Assembly: GCA_038259365.1 (NCBI GenBank)
Contig: JBBSOW010000012.1
Location: 1 to 51,453 of the forward strand
DNA: 51,453 bases
Origin: JBBSOW01 sp038259365
GTDB lineage: Bacteria; Actinomycetota; Actinomycetes; Propionibacteriales; Propionibacteriaceae
Direction of reading: 5' to 3'
Positions 27,717 to 36,886 of this stretch are shown here, in pieces. Each line of letters begins with the position of its first letter. The first letter of the stretch is position 1. The position numbers were made by a program, and so were the translations under genes. The notes beneath the pieces are model-generated. The model was given only the letters and a program-made list of their open reading frames with translations, was not told where the DNA came from and ran no database searches.

Positions 27717-28565
27717 CTAGTCGGTGCTGGCGGGTTCGGCACCGATAGCGATCGCACGGTCGGGCTCGGTGATCCAGTCCGACCACGACCCCGGATACAA
27801 CGCGAGGCCGCGCACCCCGGCGATTTCCGCCGCGAGCACCGTCTGGGAGGCGGTGATGCCGGATCCGCAGTAGACGATGTCGCCCTCGCGGAGATCGGCG
27901 AATCGCTCGGCCAGTTCTGCCGGGGGGCGGAAATGGCCGTCGGCGGTGAAGTTGTCCGTGCTGGGCAGGTTGACGGCTCCCGGGATGTGTCCGGCCACGG
28001 CGTCGATCGGCTCCGATTCTCCTCGGTAGCGCTCCGGGGTCCGCACGTCGACGAGCCGACGCCCCGTCTCGCGATCTCGCACCTGCGCCGCGTTCACGAC
28101 GCTTCGATGGCCGGGACGCGCGGTGAAGTCCCCGGGCTCGGGCAACCGATCCGGTCCCCGCTCCATGTCGTGGCCGGCCGCCGTCCAGGCCCGGAGACCG
28201 CCGTCGAGGACGCGCACCTCGGCCAACTCGGCGTCGGTGAGCAGCCACCACAGCCGACTGGCCGCCAACGCGTTATCCGCGTCGGCGATGACGACGACGG
28301 AGCCGCGTGAGACCCCCGCCGTCCGCATCGCCGCGGTGAACCCTGCCGCGCTGGGCAGGGGATGCCTGCCCGCCCGGCCGGGCATCGCCGCGCCAGCGAG
28401 GTCGTGCTCCAGATCCACCCAGTGGCTGCCCGGAACGTGGCCGCTTTCGTAGACCGCCCGGCCGTCGTCGCGGCCCAGGTTGAAACGCACGTCGAGTACC
28501 ACGAGCTTCGGATTCTTGGTGGCGATCAGTTCGGCCAACTCGTCGGCCTGGATGAGGGGATGCAT
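27717..28565 (-). CDS. thiosulfate/3-mercaptopyruvate sulfurtransferase, two rhodanese domains
   Basis: 282 residues. The first, inactive domain (about 1-140) has LDVRFNLGR and GSHWVDLEHDL; the second (about 160-275) has LVDVRTPERYRGE, GHIPGAVNLPS and the active-site loop YCGSGITAS with catalytic Cys. It transfers sulfane sulfur to thiophilic acceptors. It sits 28 nt behind thymidine kinase with GGAG 10 nt before the ATG and probably ends that operon. It converges on sepH. Confidence 0.92.
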   Translation of the reverse strand: MHPLIQADELAELIATKNPKLVVLDVRFNLGRDDGRAVYESGHVPGSHWVDLEHDLAGAAMPGRAGRHPLPSAAGFTAAMRTAGVSRGSVVVIADADNALAASRLWWLLTDAELAEVRVLDGGLRAWTAAGHDMERGPDRLPEPGDFTARPGHRSVVNAAQVRDRETGRRLVDVRTPERYRGESEPIDAVAGHIPGAVNLPSTDNFTADGHFRPPAELAERFADLREGDIVYCGSGITASQTVLAAEIAGVRGLALYPGSWSDWITEPDRAIAIGAEPASTD

Positions 28566-28593
28566 GGCGCTGAACTCCTGACAGGGTCGGTGG

Positions 28594-29286
28594 TTAGTGG
28601 GGTGCTGGTCGGTCGTCAGGCTCGTCGCCGCTCTCGAAGAGCAACGGGTCCGGCCCGACCGTGGTTCGCGCCACCCGGTGGGTCACCCGTTGGCGGTGGT
28701 GTCGGCGGCACAACACCTCGTAGGCAAAGGTTGTCGGTGCGTTCGGGTGCTGCCCGTCGGCGGTGTCACCCACCATCACCTGATCCCCTTCGGTGACCAT
28801 CGCGCCGTCGGCGGTGCGCGCGTTGTGGGTGGCGACCCGGCCGCACCAGCACAGCGGGCGGACCGGTAGCGTCTCGAGACGGTCGACCAGCTCGACCAGG
28901 CGCGCCGAGCCGGGAAAAAGCACCGTTCGAAAGTCGGACATGATGCCGAAGGCGAACACCTCGATGCTCAGGTCGTCGACGATCCGCGCCAGCTGGTCGA
29001 TCTGGCCGGGTCGGTAGAACTGGGCCTCGTCGCAGATCAGGTAGTCCACCCGCCGCCCGGCGGTGAGCTGATGGATGACGTCGTCCCAGATGTCGAGCTC
29101 CGGCGTCACCTCGATGGCACGTTCGCTCAATCCGAGCCGCGATGACACAACCGCGTCACCGGCTCGGTCCAGACTCGTGTAGAGCCGGCCCAGCCGCCCA
29201 CCGCGGCGGTGGGTGTAATCCATTTGCAGCGCGAGGGTGGATTTGCCGCAATCCATCGGACCGGTGAAGAACTGCAGTTGGGCCAT
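28594..29286 (-). CDS. tdk: thymidine kinase
   Basis: 230 residues. Walker A GPMDCGKST (9-17), DEAQF near 86, zinc-ribbon cysteines CWC and CRRHH. Type II thymidine kinase phosphorylates thymidine for salvage. It starts 12 nt behind the phosphodiesterase gene, so it belongs to the DUF5998/phosphodiesterase/tdk/rhodanese run. Confidence 0.93.
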   Translation of the reverse strand: MAQLQFFTGPMDCGKSTLALQMDYTHRRGGRLGRLYTSLDRAGDAVVSSRLGLSERAIEVTPELDIWDDVIHQLTAGRRVDYLICDEAQFYRPGQIDQLARIVDDLSIEVFAFGIMSDFRTVLFPGSARLVELVDRLETLPVRPLCWCGRVATHNARTADGAMVTEGDQVMVGDTADGQHPNAPTTFAYEVLCRRHHRQRVTHRVARTTVGPDPLLFESGDEPDDRPAPH

Positions 29287-29298
29287 CTCAGTCCGTCC

Positions 29299-30453
29299 TC
29301 AATCCAACAGTAAGGGAACATACATCTCGGCGGCGGTCAGCGAACCGTGCATGCCCACCAGGCTCAGCTCGCCCGGCCACTTCCGGCTCATCACCGCCCA
29401 GTCGGTGCGCATGGCTACCAAGACATCACCGAAGCGCTTCGCCACCGTCTCGTCCATCGGGCCAAACCACCCCTGCGCCACGGCTTCGTCCCGGGTGCGC
29501 ACCCACGCCCGCTCCCCCAGCAGCTGAGCCCACCGCTGTGCCACACCCGCCACCGACTTGGCCGGTGAGTAGAGCTGGCGCAGGCGGCCCTCGCCGGCGA
29601 TGTCGCGCACCCCCGCCATGAGCTCCGGTTCGTCTTCGATGACGAGCCGCTTCGCGGGGTCGATGTCGAGCATCCCGTGATCTGCGGTGACGATGAGACG
29701 TACGTCGTCGTCGAGGCGCTCGCGCAGCCGCGCACAGAAGTCGTCGATGCGGTGCAGGTGGGACAGCCACTGCCACGAACCGCACCCCCGCTTGTGGCCG
29801 GTGTGATCGAGCTCCCGCTCGTAGGCGTAGACGACGCTGGCCCCCCCAGCCCTGGACCGGCGACAGATCAGCTCGATCCGGAGCTCTTCGTCGCGTTCGT
29901 CGAGGACCCCGAAGAATTCGGGACCGCGGAGCGCCGCCAGGGTCAGCCCGCTCCCGGCGAAGCGCGCCGGGGCCACGCTGGACACCGCCACCCCGGCATC
30001 GCGGAGCCGCTCGAAGTAGACGGGCTTGGGCTGAAACTCCAGCGGAGCCACGGCCGACTCCCAAAGCAGCGCGTTCAGGATCTCGCCGGTCTCAGGCACC
30101 CGGCAGGTGTAGCCCGCCATGCCGTGCTGGCCGGGTGGCAAGCCGGTGCCCAGGCTGGCCAGGCTGGTCACCGTCGTGCTGGGCACACCCGAGGTCATCC
30201 GGCTCCCCCGGCCCAGTAGCCCGCCCAGGTAGGGGACGTCTTCGCGATGGCGCTGCAACAGATCCCAGCCGAGCCCGTCGACGAGCAACACCACGTAGCG
30301 CCGGCTCTCGCGCAACCCGATGACGTCGGCGCCCGGCAGCCCCAGCTTCGCGCCGACGCTCGGCAGCAGGTTCGCCAGCGAAGCGGAGGAGTAGGCGGGA
30401 ATGACCATGGCCGGATCGACCGGCGGAACCGGCGGCCTCGGTTCGGCGTTCAC
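29299..30453 (-). CDS. alkaline phosphatase superfamily protein (nucleotide pyrophosphatase/phosphodiesterase type)
   Basis: 384 residues from a GTG at 30453 that overlaps the DUF5998 stop (GTGA). YVVLLVDGLGWDLL holds the first metal-binding Asp; SGVPSTTVTSLASLGTG supplies the nucleophile Thr; ELDHTGHKRG and VTADHGMLDI supply the other metal ligands. No signal peptide is seen, so it should be cytosolic. The substrate is unknown. Tight coupling to DUF5998 and tdk is the conserved actinobacterial order. Confidence 0.88.
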   Translation of the reverse strand: MNAEPRPPVPPVDPAMVIPAYSSASLANLLPSVGAKLGLPGADVIGLRESRRYVVLLVDGLGWDLLQRHREDVPYLGGLLGRGSRMTSGVPSTTVTSLASLGTGLPPGQHGMAGYTCRVPETGEILNALLWESAVAPLEFQPKPVYFERLRDAGVAVSSVAPARFAGSGLTLAALRGPEFFGVLDERDEELRIELICRRSRAGGASVVYAYERELDHTGHKRGCGSWQWLSHLHRIDDFCARLRERLDDDVRLIVTADHGMLDIDPAKRLVIEDEPELMAGVRDIAGEGRLRQLYSPAKSVAGVAQRWAQLLGERAWVRTRDEAVAQGWFGPMDETVAKRFGDVLVAMRTDWAVMSRKWPGELSLVGMHGSLTAAEMYVPLLLD

Positions 30454-31067
30454 CGCTGGTCGGAGCCCCCGCGTTGACCGGTCACCAGCTGCAGCTCGGT
30501 GCCGAAGGCCACCAAGCGACGCACGCTCGCCTCGCCGTCGGCGGCGGTGCTCATCCGCACGGTGAGGTCGTCGGCGACGAGGTTGCCGGCCAGGCCGTGA
30601 TCGGCCACACACTCGGGGTCGGCGCACGCGGCGGGTTCGAGCTCGATCCGCCGCATCGCTCCCCAGCCGACGCTGAGCCAGGTTTCGGGCAGCACCGGGT
30701 TCTCACTGTCGTAGCTGGCGGGGTTGGCGATGACGCGGGTGACCGCGACGGTGTTGACGCGATTGAGCCCGATCGATTCGGTCGAGCTCACGGCCTGCAG
30801 GTCTCCACCGCCGCCAGATTCCGGGGAGGCGGGGCCCTCGTCGGTGTGTCCCACGATCAACCGGCTCGGCGTCAACGCCAAGATGGTGAGGTGCCGGTGG
30901 ATTTCTTCCAGGCTGAACGTCGGTTCGTGGTGCACCAGGAAGTGCCGCAGGGGCTCATTCCCAACCGTGGCGGCGATGGCGTCCTCGACGAGGGCCGGGA
31001 AATAGCCGCAGGCCTCGATGGCCGAGTGCAGATCCGCGGCGACTTCAGATGGAGAGCTGATCTTCAT
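30450..31067 (-). CDS. DUF5998 family protein
   Basis: 205 residues. Family stretches are DLHSAIEACGYFPALVEDAI, EPTFSLEEIHRHLTILALTPSRLIVGHTDE and the Cys-containing CADPECVADHG. Function is unknown. A weak AACGAT -10 lies 6 nt before the ATG. It heads the four-gene operon ending with the rhodanese. Confidence 0.88.
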   Translation of the reverse strand: MKISSPSEVAADLHSAIEACGYFPALVEDAIAATVGNEPLRHFLVHHEPTFSLEEIHRHLTILALTPSRLIVGHTDEGPASPESGGGGDLQAVSSTESIGLNRVNTVAVTRVIANPASYDSENPVLPETWLSVGWGAMRRIELEPAACADPECVADHGLAGNLVADDLTVRMSTAADGEASVRRLVAFGTELQLVTGQRGGSDQR

Positions 31068-31106
31068 CGGGTCATCGTTTCACGGATCGCACGCGTCGTC
31101 GCCCGC

Positions 31107-33767
31107 TCAGCCCAGCTCGCGGGATTGGGAGTCGCGGTGCTCGGCCAACGGCAAGACGTGCACCTGGGCTCCCAGCACCCAGATCGACTCGCTACTGGCC
31201 ACGCACGGGGTGAGATGGAGCGAGGCCACCCGCGCCAGGCCGTCGGCGAGTTGAGCAACCTTGTTGATCAACTCCTCGATCTGGGACACATCGACCGCTT
31301 GCTGACCGGTCCGCCCGAACAGCAACGGCGCCGCCCGGAGCTCGCGCACCATGGCCGCGGCGTCGGTGGAGGTCAGCGGCGGGACGCGGTAGCTCAGATC
31401 CCCCGCCAGCTCGCTGAGGGCACCGTCGAGGCCCACCGAGATCACCGGCCCGAAGGCGGGATCTTCGACGGCGCCGAGCTGGAGTGAGACACCCGTGGGA
31501 GCCATGGCCTGGATCACCGGGCCGGCCACCGGCTGATCCTCGCGCCCACCCAGACCCAAGGATTCCACCAACCGGCCGAGATCGGCCCAGGCGTCGGTCA
31601 GTTCCTCCTCGGTCTCCAGGTTGCGAAACACGCTGGCCAGATCCGGTCGACCGCGCACCGAGGCCGCCGTGGCCTTGAGCACCACGTTCCAGCCCACGGT
31701 CGTCGCGGCCGCGATCGCCTCCTCTAGAGTCGTGACCCAGTAGCGCGGCACCATCGTGATACCGAAGCAGCTCAGCAGGTCGGCGGTCTCGGTTTCGTTC
31801 AGGACACGACCGGCAGGGGTCTCGGCGAGCGCCGTCGCGACGATTTGTCTGGCTCGGGCCAGGTCGACCTCCAGCTCGGGCACCGCCCCGGGATCGCGTT
31901 CCAACCAATGCGCGTAGGCGGTCACGGCGGCCAGCGCCTGTACCGCATCGCCGTAGCTGTCGAACAGCGGCAGCTGACCCGGCCCGTCGACGGGTTGGCT
32001 GGCGTCCTCCAGCGCGGCGAAATCGATGAAGACCGCGATGAGCGGCTTGGCCGAGGTCTGGGCGATCGCGCGCAACTTGGAGTTGACGTGCTGCGCTTGT
32101 GGCGCAAACACCCCCACGGTGACGCACAGCACGGAGTCGCAGGAATCGTCGGCCAAGGCCTCGCGCACCCGGCTCGCCAGCTCCTCGGCATGAGCCTGCG
32201 AGGTCAGGACGCGCGGGGTCTGGGGTAGCAGCCCGTGTCGGCGCAGGTTGCTGCTCACTTGCCGCGAGAGGGCGCCGGAGTTGCTCACCAAACCGACCCG
32301 GGGGCCGCTAGGCAGCGGTTGGCGCGCCAAAATCTTGGCGGTGTCGAACATCGTGCTCCGCCGCTCGGCTACGATCACACCGGATTGCCGAAACAGCGCG
32401 TCGATAGCCTCCGGCGGAGCGGGATGCAGCCCCGGGACCACGCCCGCGTGATCCGCTAGCTCGGCGCGGCTCGGCGCGAAGACCACGACGGGTTTCTGAC
32501 GCGCCAGCCGGCGGATGATGCGGGTGAACTTGCGCGGGTTGCCGATGCGGTCCAGCGAGAGCAGGCACACCGCGGTTTGCTCGTCATCCTCCCAGAACTG
32601 CATGACGTCGTTGCCGGTGACGTCGGCGAGCGTGCCGGTCGACACGAACTGGGAGACGCCCACGTGCGTGCGCAGCGCGGTCGCGAGCTGCATGACCCCG
32701 ACCGCGGCGGACTGGCAGAAGATGCCCACCCGACCCGGGCGGGGCAGCGGCGCGGGGCTGGCGTTCAGCGACATTCCCGCCTCGAGGTTGATCAGACCGA
32801 GGGCGTCGGGGCCCAGCGCGCGCAGCCCGTAGGAGCGCGCCAGCCCCACCAATCGCCGGGCGTCTGCCTCGCTGGCCCCATCGCCCGCCAAGACCAGGAT
32901 CCCGTGGGCCAACTTGTTGGCGACATCGATCACGATGCCCGCCAGCTCGTCGAATTCGACCGCGACGACGGCGAGATCGATCTCACCCTCGACGGCGGCG
33001 ATCGTGTCTGCGTACTCGACGCCGCGGTTCTGCTCTGCGTCGGGCTGCTCGCCGGCGCCGACGCCGACCATAATCAGCTCACCGCTGAAGCCACCGCTCA
33101 CCAGGGAATCCGAGATCCGCCGGATCCGCTCCTCCGGCCCGTACAGCAGCACCCGTTTGGGCGTCAACAGCCGCCGGATCGAGCTGGCCTCGGCCCGGTG
33201 TTCCCGGCGTAGCATCACCCCGACGGAGGTGTCGGTGGGCAGGATGGGGAACTCCACCAAGACGATGCCGTCTTCGTACTGTTTGGCGACCTTGAAGCCG
33301 GCGTCGGAGAACACCTGGGCCATCTTGCGGTTCTGGGGCAGCACATCGGCCAGGAAGCGGGTGATACCGCGCTCCCGGGCGGCCTGGGCGAGGTGTTCCA
33401 GCAGCAGCTGGCCGGCCCCCCGGCCCTGCTGGGAGTCCTCCACCAAGAAGGCGACCTCGGCCTCGTCGTCCTCCGCTCGGTCGTAGCGCCCGACGGCGAC
33501 CATCCGGCCCGCGATAGTGAGGATCAGGGCCACGCGGTCGACATAATCCACCTCGGTGAAGCGCGCGAGATCTCGGTCGCTGAGCCGGGGATAGGGGGCG
33601 AAGAAGCGCAGGAACTTCGACTCGGGGGAGACCCGGGTGTAGAACTCCACCAGCAGTTCCCGGTCGCTGGGCGTGATGGGCCGCAGGCGCGCCGTGCCGC
33701 CGTCGGACATGAGAACGTCGGCCTCCCACGCCTTCGGGTAACCCGGCGGAAGCTCTGGTTCGCTCAC
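31107..33767 (-). CDS. GNAT / acyl-CoA ligase-like fusion, probable protein lysine acetyltransferase (Pat type)
   Basis: 886 residues. An N-terminal GNAT domain (about 25-180) has the acetyl-CoA loop QQGRGAGQLLLEHL near 113. A CoA-binding domain (205-330), a succinyl-CoA-synthetase-like part (345-620) and an ATP-grasp-like part (640-870) follow. By alignment from memory, the position of the phosphohistidine of ADP-forming acyl-CoA synthetases (SHTGAL) is occupied by V444 in GVVPGLH, so ligase activity is unlikely and a sensory role for the large domain is more likely. Such proteins acetylate acyl-CoA synthetases. The neighbouring divergent gene encodes one. A TAGGCT -10 lies 6 nt before the GTG. 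Confidence 0.88.
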   Translation of the reverse strand: MSEPELPPGYPKAWEADVLMSDGGTARLRPITPSDRELLVEFYTRVSPESKFLRFFAPYPRLSDRDLARFTEVDYVDRVALILTIAGRMVAVGRYDRAEDDEAEVAFLVEDSQQGRGAGQLLLEHLAQAARERGITRFLADVLPQNRKMAQVFSDAGFKVAKQYEDGIVLVEFPILPTDTSVGVMLRREHRAEASSIRRLLTPKRVLLYGPEERIRRISDSLVSGGFSGELIMVGVGAGEQPDAEQNRGVEYADTIAAVEGEIDLAVVAVEFDELAGIVIDVANKLAHGILVLAGDGASEADARRLVGLARSYGLRALGPDALGLINLEAGMSLNASPAPLPRPGRVGIFCQSAAVGVMQLATALRTHVGVSQFVSTGTLADVTGNDVMQFWEDDEQTAVCLLSLDRIGNPRKFTRIIRRLARQKPVVVFAPSRAELADHAGVVPGLHPAPPEAIDALFRQSGVIVAERRSTMFDTAKILARQPLPSGPRVGLVSNSGALSRQVSSNLRRHGLLPQTPRVLTSQAHAEELASRVREALADDSCDSVLCVTVGVFAPQAQHVNSKLRAIAQTSAKPLIAVFIDFAALEDASQPVDGPGQLPLFDSYGDAVQALAAVTAYAHWLERDPGAVPELEVDLARARQIVATALAETPAGRVLNETETADLLSCFGITMVPRYWVTTLEEAIAAATTVGWNVVLKATAASVRGRPDLASVFRNLETEEELTDAWADLGRLVESLGLGGREDQPVAGPVIQAMAPTGVSLQLGAVEDPAFGPVISVGLDGALSELAGDLSYRVPPLTSTDAAAMVRELRAAPLLFGRTGQQAVDVSQIEELINKVAQLADGLARVASLHLTPCVASSESIWVLGAQVHVLPLAEHRDSQSRELG

Positions 33768-33773
33768 GGCGCC

Positions 33774-33779
33774 AGCCTA
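33774..33779 (-). promoter_or_regulatory. -10 element of the acetyltransferase gene
   Basis: TAGGCT on the minus strand, 6 nt before the GTG at 33767. Only 84 bp separate this start from the divergent acyl-CoA synthetase. Confidence 0.55.
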
Positions 33780-33851
33780 GTTGTTGCCGGGGGCGCCGAG
33801 GAGAGCCCGGCCACCGCGACGATCCCGAGCTGCGCCATGGCACGATGGAGC

Positions 33852-35612
33852 ATGAGCATCTCCCAGGCTGGACCTCCGGCGCTGCGTGCGGCCCGAGACC
33901 TGTTGTTGCGCCACCGAGAGGATTACCCGAGCGCGGTCGCCTCCTTTCGGTGGCCCGAGCTGGACACCTTCAACTTCGTCACCGACTGGTTCGACGGCCT
34001 GGCCGCCGAACAGCCCGACGCCACCGCGCTGTGGCTCGTCGACGCTCCCGACAGCCCCGGTGTGCGAGTTTCCTTCTCCGAGCTCGCCGCCCGTTCGACC
34101 GCCGCCGCGCACTGGCTGCGGGAGCGGGGAATCGGCCGCGGGGATCGGCTCCTGCTCGCGCTCGGCAACTGCCTGCCGCTATGGGACATCATGCTGGGCG
34201 CCATCCGTCTCGGTGCGGTGACCATTCCGGCGACCCCCCAGCTGGCCCCCAGCGACATCGCGGATCGGGTCGAGCGTGGCCGGGTCAGGCTGCTGATCGC
34301 CCACGCCGAGGACGCGGACAAGTTCGCGGGGGTGAGCCCCGAGTTCGGCAAGGCCGCGGTCTTCGCCGACGAGGCGGCCGATCCGGTGCCGCCCGAGGGT
34401 TGGGTGAGCTACGACATCGCGCCCTTCGCCGAGCGGCCGGCGGATTTTCCGGGCGTCTCGAGGGCCAGCGACCAGCTGCTGCTCTACTTCACCTCCGGCA
34501 CGACCGCCAAGCCCAAGCTCGTCGAGCACACCGCCACCTCGTACCCGATCGGACACCTCTCGACGATGTACTGGCTGGGTGTGCAACCCGGCGACGTGCA
34601 TCTCAACATCTCCTCTCCCGGCTGGGCCAAGCACGCCTGGTCGAACCTGTTCGGCCCCTGGCTGGCCGGGGCTACGGTGCTCGTCTTCACCTACCCCCGC
34701 TTCGATGCCGCGAGCCTGCTACGGGTGCTCTCGAAGGCGGAGGTGACGACGTTCTGTGCGCCCCCGACGGTGTGGCGGATGCTCGTCCAGGCCGACCTCG
34801 GCGCCACGAAGGTGAGCCTGCGCGAATGCCTCTCCGCCGGGGAGCCGTTGAATCCCGAGGTGATCTCCACGGTCCGGCGCGCCTGGGGTCTGAGCATCCG
34901 CGACGGCTACGGCCAGACCGAGATGACGTGCTCGGTGGGCAACACCCCCGGCAGTGCCATCAAGGACGGTTCGATGGGGCGCCCGATGCCCGGTTATCCC
35001 GTGGTGCTCATCGACCCGGGCACGGGCCAACTCAGCGAGACCGACGGCGAGTTGTGCCTGCGGCTGAACCCGGCTCCCCTACCGCTCATGTCCGGTTACA
35101 AGGACGACGCCGACACCTTCGACACCGAGCTGATCGCCGATTCCACCCACGACGGTTACTTCCACACCGGTGATGTCGTGAGCCGCGACGACGAGGGTTA
35201 CCTCACCTTCGTCGGCCGAGCAGATGATGTGTTCAAGGCCAGCGACTACCGGATCTCGCCGTTCGAGCTGGAGTCCGTCCTCATCGAACATCCCGGCGTG
35301 GCCGAGGTCGCGGTCGTCCCCTCCCCCGATCCGCTGCGGTTGGCCGTCCCCAAGGCCTACGTCGTCCTGGCCGGCGGGTACGAGCCGACCGAGGACACCG
35401 CCCGCGAGCTGCTGGCCTACTCTCGCGAGCACCTGGCTCCGTACAAGCGCATCAAGCGGCTCCAGTTCGGTGAGCTCCCCAAGACGATCTCGGGCAAGAT
35501 CCGGCGGGTCGAGCTGCGCGCCCAAGAGGATCGACCCGACGCCGTCGACGGCGGTGAGACCCGCGCCGGCCGGCTCGACGGGGAGTTCTGGGCGAGCGAT
35601 TTCGGCCTCTGA
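33852..35612 (+). CDS. acyl-CoA synthetase, AMP-forming
   Basis: 586 residues from the ATG at 33852; ATG 33837 in frame is an alternative. The AMP-binding P-loop YFTSGTTAKPKLVEHT, LRECLSAGEPLNPE, DGYGQTEMTCSVG and YFHTGDVVSRDDEGYLTFVGR are intact. The C-terminal GELPKTISGKIRRVEL holds the catalytic lysine that Pat-type enzymes acetylate. It resembles medium-chain/acetoacetyl-type synthetases and would activate carboxylic acids to CoA thioesters; substrate unknown. Divergent to the acetyltransferase gene. Confidence 0.9.
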   Translation: MSISQAGPPALRAARDLLLRHREDYPSAVASFRWPELDTFNFVTDWFDGLAAEQPDATALWLVDAPDSPGVRVSFSELAARSTAAAHWLRERGIGRGDRLLLALGNCLPLWDIMLGAIRLGAVTIPATPQLAPSDIADRVERGRVRLLIAHAEDADKFAGVSPEFGKAAVFADEAADPVPPEGWVSYDIAPFAERPADFPGVSRASDQLLLYFTSGTTAKPKLVEHTATSYPIGHLSTMYWLGVQPGDVHLNISSPGWAKHAWSNLFGPWLAGATVLVFTYPRFDAASLLRVLSKAEVTTFCAPPTVWRMLVQADLGATKVSLRECLSAGEPLNPEVISTVRRAWGLSIRDGYGQTEMTCSVGNTPGSAIKDGSMGRPMPGYPVVLIDPGTGQLSETDGELCLRLNPAPLPLMSGYKDDADTFDTELIADSTHDGYFHTGDVVSRDDEGYLTFVGRADDVFKASDYRISPFELESVLIEHPGVAEVAVVPSPDPLRLAVPKAYVVLAGGYEPTEDTARELLAYSREHLAPYKRIKRLQFGELPKTISGKIRRVELRAQEDRPDAVDGGETRAGRLDGEFWASDFGL

Positions 35613-35675
35613 CGCGCGGTGCGGTGTGACCCCCAATCCGGCCAAACCGTGACCGTCTCGACACCCGTTATCGGT

Positions 35676-35681
35676 TAAGGT
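35676..35681 (+). promoter_or_regulatory. -10 element of the App1 phosphatase gene
   Basis: TAAGGT ends 7 nt before the ATG at 35689; no ribosome site. Confidence 0.55.
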
Positions 35682-35688
35682 CGAGACC

Positions 35689-36756
35689 ATGGCCTCCCGC
35701 CCCTTCTTCGCCGCCCGGCTCGAGCAGCGGTTCAACACGTTCTTGAACAAGCTGCTCTCGGGCAGATACAGCTGGCGGGAGGCGGCCTACGGTTACGTCG
35801 GCTACGGCAGCAACGATTTCGTCCGGGTGCTGGGCCGAGTGGTGCTGAGCCCGCAACCCTCGCGGCTGGAGAGCCAGTTCCTCACCAAGCTGATCGCCCG
35901 CCGCGGATGGCGCAACTTCTTCAACGTGCCGCTGGTCAACGGCGAGGCCGTCGTGACCGTGGACGGCCACGACTACCCGGTGACCGCCGATCGCGGCGGC
36001 TACCTCGACGTCCGCATCGAAAATCACGGCCTCGACGTCGGCTGGCGCCAGGTCCAGATCCGGCCCAAGAACGGCGAATCTCTGACCGTCGATGTGAACA
36101 TCATCGCCGCCGACCAGCACTTCGGGCTCGTGTCCGACATCGACGACACCATCATCACCACGTCCCTGCCGCGGCCCTTCATCGCGGCCTGGAACACGTT
36201 CGTCTTGGAGGAGACGGCCCGCACGGCGGTGCCCGGCATGTCCGAGCTCTACCGTAACCTGCAGGGTCAGTTCGAGGGAGCGCCCGTCTTCTACGTCTCC
36301 ACCGGGGCCTGGAATACCGCCCCGACCCTGGGCCGCTTCCTGCGCCATCACCGCTACCCCGTCGGCCCGATGCTGCTCACCGATTGGGGCCCCACCAACA
36401 CCGGTTGGTTCCGCAGCGGCCAAGACCACAAGCGGGTGGCGCTGGAGCAGCTCGCCCGGGACTTTCCGCGAATCTGCTGGATGCTCGTCGGCGACGACGG
36501 CCAGCACGATCCGACGATCTACACCACGTTCGCCCAGAACCATCCCGACCGCGTCGCGATGATCGCCATCCGTCAGCTCACCCCCACCGAGCAGGTGCTG
36601 GCCCATGGCAGCCCGCTCAGCCTCAACGACGAGGCGATCACGAATCCCGAGCTACAACCGGTGCCGGTTCTCAGCGCCCCCGAGGGTTACAGCCTGGGCG
36701 ACATCATTCAGCCCCGCCTCGACGCCTACGCCGCGCGGCACGAGCCGGGCCCGTAG
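35689..36756 (+). CDS. App1 family (DUF2183) phosphatase
   Basis: 355 residues. The HAD-like catalytic signature DIDDTIITT lies near residue 150, with FYVSTGAWNTAPTL and GWFRSGQDHKRVALEQL, and GDDGQHDPTIYTTFA as the metal-binding motif. Yeast App1 is a phosphatidate phosphatase; bacterial members are poorly studied. No signal peptide or membrane span. Leaderless start after TAAGGT. Confidence 0.88.
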   Translation: MASRPFFAARLEQRFNTFLNKLLSGRYSWREAAYGYVGYGSNDFVRVLGRVVLSPQPSRLESQFLTKLIARRGWRNFFNVPLVNGEAVVTVDGHDYPVTADRGGYLDVRIENHGLDVGWRQVQIRPKNGESLTVDVNIIAADQHFGLVSDIDDTIITTSLPRPFIAAWNTFVLEETARTAVPGMSELYRNLQGQFEGAPVFYVSTGAWNTAPTLGRFLRHHRYPVGPMLLTDWGPTNTGWFRSGQDHKRVALEQLARDFPRICWMLVGDDGQHDPTIYTTFAQNHPDRVAMIAIRQLTPTEQVLAHGSPLSLNDEAITNPELQPVPVLSAPEGYSLGDIIQPRLDAYAARHEPGP

Positions 36757-36833
36757 CTCAGCGCCCGAGTAACTCCGACCCGGTGGGCGTGCCTTGAGCC
36801 ACATCGGCGCCCGCACCGGCGACACTCAACTAG

Positions 36834-36847
36834 CCACCGCGCGGTGG
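36834..36847. promoter_or_regulatory. 14-bp palindrome upstream of parC
   Basis: CCACCGCGCGGTGG, perfectly symmetric, lies 39 nt before the parC ATG. It could be an operator, or a hairpin in the leader or after App1. Confidence 0.35.
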
Positions 36848-36886
36848 TGAGATCACCTTTGAGTCACTTGGGAGCAACAGCAGAGC

